Both the position numbers and the translations under genes were made by a program. Below, in pieces: positions 43,701 to 52,700 of a stretch of 64,000 nt of DNA; within the stretch, counting starts at the first letter, position 1, and each line of letters begins with the position of its first letter. A model generated the notes under the pieces. It was not told where the DNA came from. It did not search any database and saw nothing but the letters and a program-made list of their open reading frames with translations. The stretch comes from Campylorhamphus procurvoides (lineage: Eukaryota; Chordata; Aves; Passeriformes; Dendrocolaptidae): positions 311 to 64,310 of the forward strand of contig WBMV01005158.1 in NCBI GenBank assembly GCA_013396655.1, written 5' to 3'.

Positions 43701-46700
43701 GGGCTGGGGAATCCCCCAGGAAGCTTTGGAGGGTGGAGAAGGCAGAGACAAGATCAAGACTAGTGCTCACTCTAAAGCTGTGCTTGGGGAAGAGCTGAGG
43801 GTGTTCAGGGTGTTGCTGGGTGGATCTCCTTGGCTGGTTTGGGGTTTTGGCTCCATGACATGGCTGTGCTTTCAATTTATTTCAAAGGTGCCTGGAGCCT
43901 TATAAATCTGCATCCAGAGTGAGGGAGAGGGTCTCCGAACAGGGGATGCTGGAACTGGAGTGCAATCAGGATGGAGGGAATGTTTTGGGTTGAATACAGA
44001 GCCACGCAACCTTTTCATAAAAATAACCTTCTAGAAAGGGGGGATTTTCCCTCTCATAGCTTATAGAGCCACATTTTCTGATAGAGGAGTGCTGTGTCTG
44101 GGGACACACACAGCCACAAAAAGCAGCCCCCTCCCCAAGATCAGCATTTTCCATACACTGACTGATATTTTCTGGATTGTTTAAATAATGGTCAGTGTTT
44201 ACAATGAGGGACAAGGGTGGGTTTGTCTCCTGCACCCAACTTTCCCTGCACAAATGATAAGAGCAGCATGGTTATAAAGAAGGTTATACCTGTCTCCCAC
44301 CTCAGGCTTGCCTGAGCTCTCATGTTCTCCTGCTCCTGCACACCCCACAAACCCTGAGCAGGAGGTGCTCAGCCTGCACACCCGTGTTGACTGAAGCCTG
44401 TAATTCTTATCTGCTTGTGCTCTCAGAACTGAAGGGAGGAATGAAGTGGGGTCTCACCCCCAGCCTGTGGGGGCTCCACAGCCCCACTTATCCCTTTGTG
44501 CTCACTGCCATGGAAATATTCCTGCTTTTCCCTCTGCCCAGGCGTGACAGGCAATACCTTGTTTGAACTCGTTCACCTTTATCATCTCAGAGTCCTGTGC
44601 AGAACTTGCTCCTGCTGAGCATGTCCCTTGAGAACAAATTAATCTGTCAAAGTGCTTTAAATACTACAAGATATAAAAAATACTACAAGATGCAAGTGGC
44701 GGTAGCAAAACAGAACTGTTTCAAAGTTGATGTAGAACTCGGTTACTCCTTTTAAGGCACTCGACCAAGATATCTATTTCTTGAAATGATGCTGCATTTA
44801 TCAACTTAGATGAACTTTCTCCAAACACTGACTGTATTTGTGGCTTCTAGACATGCATTTAATCCCACCTATTTCTTAATGGAGCCCAGACACTCAAAAT
44901 TCTCCACAGAGTAAGTTTAGACAAGAAAGGACGTACTTTTCCCATCTTTCTGATCAAAAGAGTTTCATAAGATAGGCTAAGTCACCCAAAATCATACTTA
45001 AAACGTAGCAAGGTGAGCAGAAACTTATTCCTTTCCTCCATGCAAGTCTGTTATTAAATGTTCCCTTGCTGGCAACCTCTTGAAAACCACACAGAAAATT
45101 GTTACCTGTCCAAAGTCCTTGCATTCCCCAGTCCTAACTAATTCTGGCAACAGGCAGCTGCTACAGTATTGATAAAGAGTTGGTGTCAGATTGGCTTTAA
45201 TCATCCCCTGGCTCCTTCACACTGAACTCAGCCTGGAGAGGAAAGCCCAGCAGTGTCTTCTCCCTTTCAGGACTGCCTGGAACAGACTTAACTGATGCCC
45301 AGATAGGTCCTCTGTCTTTAATCAGGAGTTTAAATGCAGTCAGGTTCAGAGCTTCCCAAAGCAAACATCTCTTCCCAGGGGATACACCTTCAGACACTGA
45401 ATCCTTTGTCATTCCGTGGAAGAATTTTAATTAAAAATCCCCCAAACAACATCCACTCCCCCACCTTTTAATTGCAGAATAGATATGGGGCATTTTTCAG
45501 CTAGGTGCAGTTACTTATTTAAGGTATTCAGTAACAGCAACAGACAAGGGTCTACTTATATCTAATTCAAAAATTATATGTCCTATTATTATTAGACAAA
45601 GAGTCTACTTATATCTAATTTTAAAGATGCTTAATTAAGAGCTTGGGATACGTTATGCCAGAAAAAGTCTAATTAATTAATTTCTGGGCCTGAAGAACTT
45701 TTTCTTAGCACCGTAACTCACAAAAGTCTGTATAACACATGTTTTCTTAGGCTTGTCTTTCAGCTTCAGTGCTACAGGTTTTACCATCAAATTCTGCCTA
45801 ACAGAGTTTAAACATTTCTCTACTGCACTTGCAATAGAACCAATTTTTAACAGGGTTTCACATTAGGAACTAAAACACAAATGTGGATGAGCATAAAAGG
45901 TATTTTGTAATAACCACATGTGTGCCAAAATATTTCAGGGCTCTGTAATTTACAAATCCCTCTTGTATTTTGAGTAAAGTTCAAATGCAGATGAAAGAAG
46001 AAGCAGGATTCTTGTGTGGTTAGGATGTTTTTTGCAGGTTAAATTTTGGCAAATAGCTTTCTCCCCAAACTGTTATTTTCTTGTTGCTCTGAAAACAGAG
46101 CTTAGCAAAATAAAGGTGAAAACAGGTATGATTTCTGTGACATTTCCTCCTTTCTGCCCATCAACTCTGTATGGCTAATTACTTTTCCCATATATTCCTG
46201 TCACATGCAGAGAGAAGAGATCTTACAAGCCAAGGTCAGATCTTCCATCTCACGGATAGAGGCAGCTAAACTTTGACAGGTATGTGGTAACTTCCCTTTG
46301 ACAAAACCCACTACAATTCTCCAAGCAGGGTGCTAATAAGTGCTGCACCACTGCAATGCTGGGAGATACACTAGGCACAGGGATCAGATCCATCCCATGG
46401 CCCTCAGGTCACTTTGTCTGCTCTCTGGTGCTACTGAGGGACAGCTCCCAAGTCTTGCTTGGCTTCCTGACTCGCAGGATGCTTTGTCTGAGTTTGCCAC
46501 AGGTACAGGGAGCTCCTCAAGGAGAGGAAGAAATGCTCTAAGCCTTTTAATGGGGTGCCAAGTCCACTGGGAAGCCAAGTCAGGCTGAGGCATTAGCACA
46601 TTCCTCCTCTTTGCTATCTGTGTCATTCCTGATTGCACTGCAGAAAGGACCTCCCGCTTAGAGAGTGGAGTTTTGAAGGAGGACAGATGGCTTGGACTTT

Positions 46701-49700
46701 CTTCAGGCCATGTGCCTTCCCAATCCATTTGCAATGTTTTGTCTGTCAAAACATGAGCCTCCTCAGAGCTACTAGGGAAACAGGCTTTAAAGTCAACAAA
46801 TGAAAGCTGTGAGGATGACAGTCGGTGTGGCTACTGTACAGGGCCATTTTCCTGCACTTTTTCAGCCATGAGAACTGCTCAAGGGTTCCCTGAAGCCAGG
46901 AGGCTGATGCTCACAGCACAATGGTCAGGCACAACAGAGAGGATCTGTCCAAGGGCTTGACATGACACTCACAGCTGTGCAAATAGCACAGATGGGAAGA
47001 TGATTCAGAGCGGCCAGACTTCCAAAATGCCCCAAACCAGGCCCTCAAAACAAGATGTTTTGTTGTGAGCTCCCCTCGGGGCCCTCAAGGCTACTAAAGA
47101 GAGGCTCTTTGCAGCAAAATGCAGCAGTTTCACAAATTAACAGCTTGAACAGTTGGTTCAGGCTGGGCTGGTGAGAGGTGATCTTTGCATGATGTATCCA
47201 AAGGTACCAGAAATTAATTGGCATCTCTGAACAGTCGGGATAAAGAGCTGTGAAAGTGTCAGTGTGTGTCCTTCTGTGGATTCCCTTAGACTGCAGAATT
47301 CCCATGGCTTGTCCAAGTGATTGGCATTGAAGTGGCACATGGGACCACGTCAGTCTCTGGGGGTGGTGCTGCTGGCAGCAAGTGCTCCCCACATGCTGAA
47401 GTCCTGCAGCAAACGTGGACATGTGAACTGAGCTGGCACTTGGATGAACTAATGGCACCCCAAACCAGGTAGCCAGGCCTTAGTTTTCCTCCCACAGCTG
47501 CTCTCCTCCCTATCCTCAAACTAAACAGGTCTGGTGGTGTTCAAAGAATGGTCTGGGATGGAAAGGGACCTTGAGGATCATTTTGTTCCACCCCCTGCCA
47601 TGGGAAGAGACACCTTCCACTAGCCCAGGGTGCTCCAAGCCCCCTCCAACCTGGCCTTGGACACTTCCAGGGATGGGCCTGCCCACCCTCACAGGGAAGA
47701 GTGTTTTCCCAATATCTAATCTAAACATACTCTGTTTCAATTTAAACCCATTTTCACCTGTCCTCTCACTATATGTCCTTGTAAATAGTCTTTCCCCCAG
47801 AGGAACAACACTGGCACTAAACTTGTCACACCTCAGGCCCTTTCCAAAGTAGTCCTGAGGCATTTTTTTAAATCACTCTTTATGTACAAGAATGAGTAAA
47901 ACTTGGGGTGGTGCAAAACATTTCTGGGCTCAGCCTAAGAAATCATTATAGCTGTATTTTAGGTTCTGTATCAGCAAATAGCTGAAGGTCCTAGGAGCAG
48001 CCCAGACCTTGGTGCAGAGGCTCCACGGTGCCAGTCCATGCCCTCCTCCCTCACTGGGCTGCCCTGAGTTTGGTGCTGAAGCCTGGAATGCTCGTTAGTG
48101 CCCTCCTGCAGTGCATTTGGGGTTTGGTGCCCTCTGAGCTGGATGTTCCAGGGCCCCTCCAGGGGGGCAATCAAAGCAGAGCAGGGCAGCTCATTAGGAG
48201 CTGCACTGCAGGGGGGCCTTGTGTGCCCTGCCAAAATGTGAGGCACAGCCAGGGCACCTGCACTCCCCACCTCTTACGTCCTGTGTGTGCCACTTGCACA
48301 GCCCTGGCATACAGAGAGATGTATGTATATTCAATATAAGGTGATTTCTCTATGAAAAACAACCTCAGGAGCTGCTCCTCCTTGTCCCTCCCTCCTTAAC
48401 AGAACAAAGGACTCTAGAGATGCAAAATTTAGGCTTATTTGATTTATTCACTTCTTGAATTAATAGCATAGCTTGAGTATGGTAAGTTACTTTGAAAAGA
48501 ACCAGAAAACTTAACAAAAATTTCCCTGAGCCCTACAAGGAAGGGATCCCTGAAATGATTTTGCAGGGGAAAAATAACCACAGCACAGAAAACAAATCAA
48601 TTCCTTTGCTTAGGAAAAAAGGCAACCAAGACCCACCAAGGCAGAACTCCTTGGGAAAAGGTGTCTCTCTCCCCTCTAAGAAAGCACTGATCTCTTGTAT
48701 TACAGTGTCTCCCTCCTGCACTTCACATCTGCAGTGGCACAAAGGGTTATAAGCAGACTGGAGAAATTTCAGAAGCTAACCTAGCTGAGGAGCAAAAAAG
48801 CCTGCTTACTTTATTGCTTGTATTGCCAGCAGGACAGGAAGGCAGGAAAAATAAGTTCTGTTCCCTTCTGAAGTTTACAGGTTATTTGGTACCTTTGTTT
48901 GGTCCCCTTTTTTCATTCAAGTGTCATTAACATTCTAGGAAAGGCCAGCTATGTTCTTACAGAATAGGGTTGACAAAATTGAATTAATTGGGTGATTTTC
49001 TTTTGACTTCAATAGGAGCAGACTTAAACCACAGAGAGCCCAACAACACAGTAAGACACAACTCAGTCTTGTATGAGACACAGAGGGCAGCTATTTATGG
49101 TTTTTATCAGGCAAGAAGTGTCTGTGAACATTAGTTTACTCGGTAATTTGCTTAAACTTATTTCTTACTCTATTTATTGCTCTTCCCTATTTCAGTGATA
49201 CCCTGAGAGGGGTAGGCCTGGCCATCCAGGTGGCTTCCTGTGCCCCATATGGGAATCAACCTTAGGAGTGATGGTGAAGTGGGAACAGGTTATACCAGGA
49301 TGGGGACAGGGGGGATTAGTTCAGGTCATAACCTCAGAACTGAAGGTACAGTACAAGTATTTAAGTTGAAGCACAACACTCAGAGCTCTGTACAATTCCC
49401 ACAGGAGAGATCTCCCTCCAGAATAACCTCCCCTCACCTTTGCATCATTCTGGGGGCTCCTGGCACTCCCTTAAGAATTTCCCAGGAAATTTTTACTGCC
49501 TACACCTTTAAAATGCACATGGTTATACATGTTTCTTATCACTAATAGCACTAGAAATTCTGTATATCAGCCCCTCAGAAACAGGACTGGTGCATTTATA
49601 CGTATTTTTTCCCAGCCCAGGAGTGTGTTTGGCCTGTGATCCCCCCACCATTCCGTGTCTAAGAAGGGAGTGGACACTTGTGTTAAAACAGAAGGCCCCT

Positions 49701-52700
49701 CACACTCCAGCATGATGTCAGTAATTCAGCTCCTCGGAGCACGTTGTTGTTTTAACCAGAGGTCTCCACACTTTCACATTGGTTATAAAATACTTAGTGC
49801 TGCTGCACTGGAAGGAAAATGTCATACATCTGCAAACAATTAGAAGGAGCTGGACTTCATATTTGATTTACTAAACAATAAAACAAGCTTAAGTGTGACT
49901 ATATCTGTAAGTTACACTCCCTGGGAGCCCCGAGCAGTTATCATAGCAAAGTCTTTTAACCATGATTAAATAAATCCGCAGTGGGACCATTGCTGATCAA
50001 GATTATCTTTTATAAGATATTTTCAGCAGTGAAAGGCATGAAGAGCATGAAGTTGAATGCATGCTTTAAGTGCTCCAAAAGTCTTTTATCCTTTCTTTCA
50101 AACACACTGTCCACTACCCCTTTTCCAGCTGGAATTCATTCAGTACAATACATTTCAGCTTTTAAGCACTAATATTTCCATGCTTTCTGCATTTAGATTG
50201 AAATTCTGGCATGAGGAAATTAGTAGCAAAGCCCTTGATTCAGTCAAGCCCAAAATTTCACCATAGTTTGTGTGCCTGCCTTGCAACGTTCTGGTACTAT
50301 AACAACAGTTATTTGTTGTTATAAATTAACCAGAGATTGGGAATTGAACAGAAATATTTAGTTGCGAGTTTCAGGGAGCTCGGCATGGAGTAAAAGTCCT
50401 GGTAACCTACCACCACCAATCTTCTCCTCACCAAAACAGAAACCTCAACCAGCTGTTGGTCTCTAACTCCCAGCCTTTATCAGGAATACAAGGTATTGGT
50501 CCCACTACCAAGTTAAACCTCCCTACTCTCTCCCACATTCATACACCTACAGCCAGGGCAGCAAAAGGCGTGGTCAGGTTTGGAAGTCTTCTAGCATTAC
50601 TTGCATTTTTTTATCAAACACAAATGTTATGTGCTGAAGTTGGAGCACTTTATTGTGATTCATCAGGGAAAATGAGTGCCAGGAGCATCACCTGAGGGAA
50701 GGAGTGCCAGACCAACCCAGGAGTTCTGCTGCTGGTTCTGCTGCTACTTTGCCAAGCTAGACTAAGGGAAAAAAAGTAATTTTTTATCCTTGGTATTGAT
50801 TTTTCTCTGGTAACCCCAAGTGAATGCCAGGGCTTGAGGGGATCATGGCACTGACCTCCTGCAGTAGGTTCTGTACTTGACATTCTCAAATTAGAGTGAC
50901 AGCAACTGTTGAACATGAGCAGATAAGCCAAAAACGCAACTCTGAGGCTTTGCCTACAAAAATAACTTATCCACGATGATTACTGTGCTTCAGAATGACA
51001 GGGAATTTACTTACTAGTGATAAATAATGTTCTGCGTACAGGAGACCAGGGAGAAGGAAACCACCACTGCATATTACAGCTTGCCCTGATTATAGTCACT
51101 CAAGTACTATTTTATGTGATTATACTGTTAGAGGCCACAAAGTGGAAAAGATGAACCACAGGGTCACGTTCTGCCCTCTGTTTCCAGGGGCATCCCACTA
51201 ACGTGCTCGAGAGGCAAGTTTGGGAGCAAGCAGTAGAATGTATTTCTATGAAAGAAAACAAAACAGTGGACGAAACATTTGTTACTTCAGCAAGTAGAAG
51301 AGTAAACTATTTATATGAAATAATAAATGAAGGGGTCTTAGTTTACAGTAGTGCTTGTGAGTCTGGTTCCTGAATGCATACAATTACCATTGCTAATGCC
51401 CTGAGAATTTTGGCACTGTGTGTGGTGTATGTACACTCAGATGAAAGCTCTTCATTGCCATAGTTTCAAAGAGTGGCCAGGCTATGACTGGAAGTAACCT
51501 GGCAGGGTCTGCCTGCAGCTCCTTCCACAGGGCTCAGAAGAGCACAGGGTGTTCAGATGTTTGGTTCCCACCACCGGAGCAATATCCCTTATCCACGATA
51601 AAAGCACTGGACCCTCCTGCACTGCAGTCTGCTCTAAGCAGAAGTTCAGGCAGTGGTTATTTTTTGTTCCATTCAGCATTCACTTGCTGACAAACACCGA
51701 GTTCTGCAACCCTCTAGGAACTGTTTATGGCCCCCTCTTTTCACAGCACTGCCTCTCCTTGGCACACCCGGTACAGCACAGAACGCCTGCCTGGAGTTGC
51801 CTTAACTGTTCTAAAGGAGCTACAGACAACAGAATTCATCCCAAAGAGATGGAACACACTGTAAGGCTGCAACAAACTGCACATTCTGCACCTTGAACAG
51901 CAACATGCCTGTAATTTATTTACATATCTTAAGTGTGCCCGTGTCCAGTTTAATGGACCAACAATCCCTTCCAGTCCATGCGAGATGCCAGGCTGTCACC
52001 GCCCAGGCAACAGACTGCTGTCCCCCACACCGTGATCATGCCCCAAGAGTACAAGAGAGGGCTGTGGCTTACCTTGGCACACGTTGTGGTCACTCTGCTC
52101 GTACCCAGCTGCACACTGGATTTGGTGGGTCGGGTTGGGAGGGGCGCGCTGGGGGTCGGCCGGGGTCCGGCGGATGACGTTGTTCCGCCCGCTGGTGGAT
52201 TCGGCCGCGGCTTCTTCTCGCTCATTTACAATAATTTGCGCCGTTCTGGGTAGACAGAGGTATCCTCCATAGTGGTTAACACATTTCATCCCACCTTTAC
52301 ATGCATCTGGGACTATTTCACATTCATCAATATCTGTGGTTAGCAACAACACAAGTCATGCTTTTAACAGCCGAACCTCCTGCAACAGCCATTAATACAA
52401 ACAACACGACCAGACGTGCGCACGCACCTCCCCGCCCGGAGCAGGGGGTGCCACGACAGTGCTTCCACACCACCAGTGGCAAGTCTGCCTCTGAGAATCG
52501 CTCACTGTACCTTTGCACCGCTGCCTGACAGGATCCCACTCATAGCCATCTGTGCATTGCTGCAGAGAGAGGAAAAGAAGGAAGTTAGGCTACTCGGGAT
52601 TCCCTGCTTTGGAAAAATAACCATGTGTATTCGGTGAACTCAGAGTTTGACACTGAGGGAAACACAGTGTTTGCACCCCCTGGTAAGCCAGAAAAACAGC

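Larger units (their letters stand above)
26528..52072 (-). other. EFEMP1: EFEMP1 large intron between coding exons 3 and 4
   Basis: A 25,545-bp intron making up about two-thirds of the gene. It contains the three CR1 fragments, a small direct repeat at 45542-45620, a nine-G run at 34357-34365 and a GC-richer patch at about 36030-36370. No nested gene was recognised on either strand. Confidence 0.85.

Noticed and set aside
43227..43763. 178-codon plus-strand open frame in the large intron
   Set aside because: No recognisable domain; it overlaps several equally open frames on the other strand in a GC-richer stretch.
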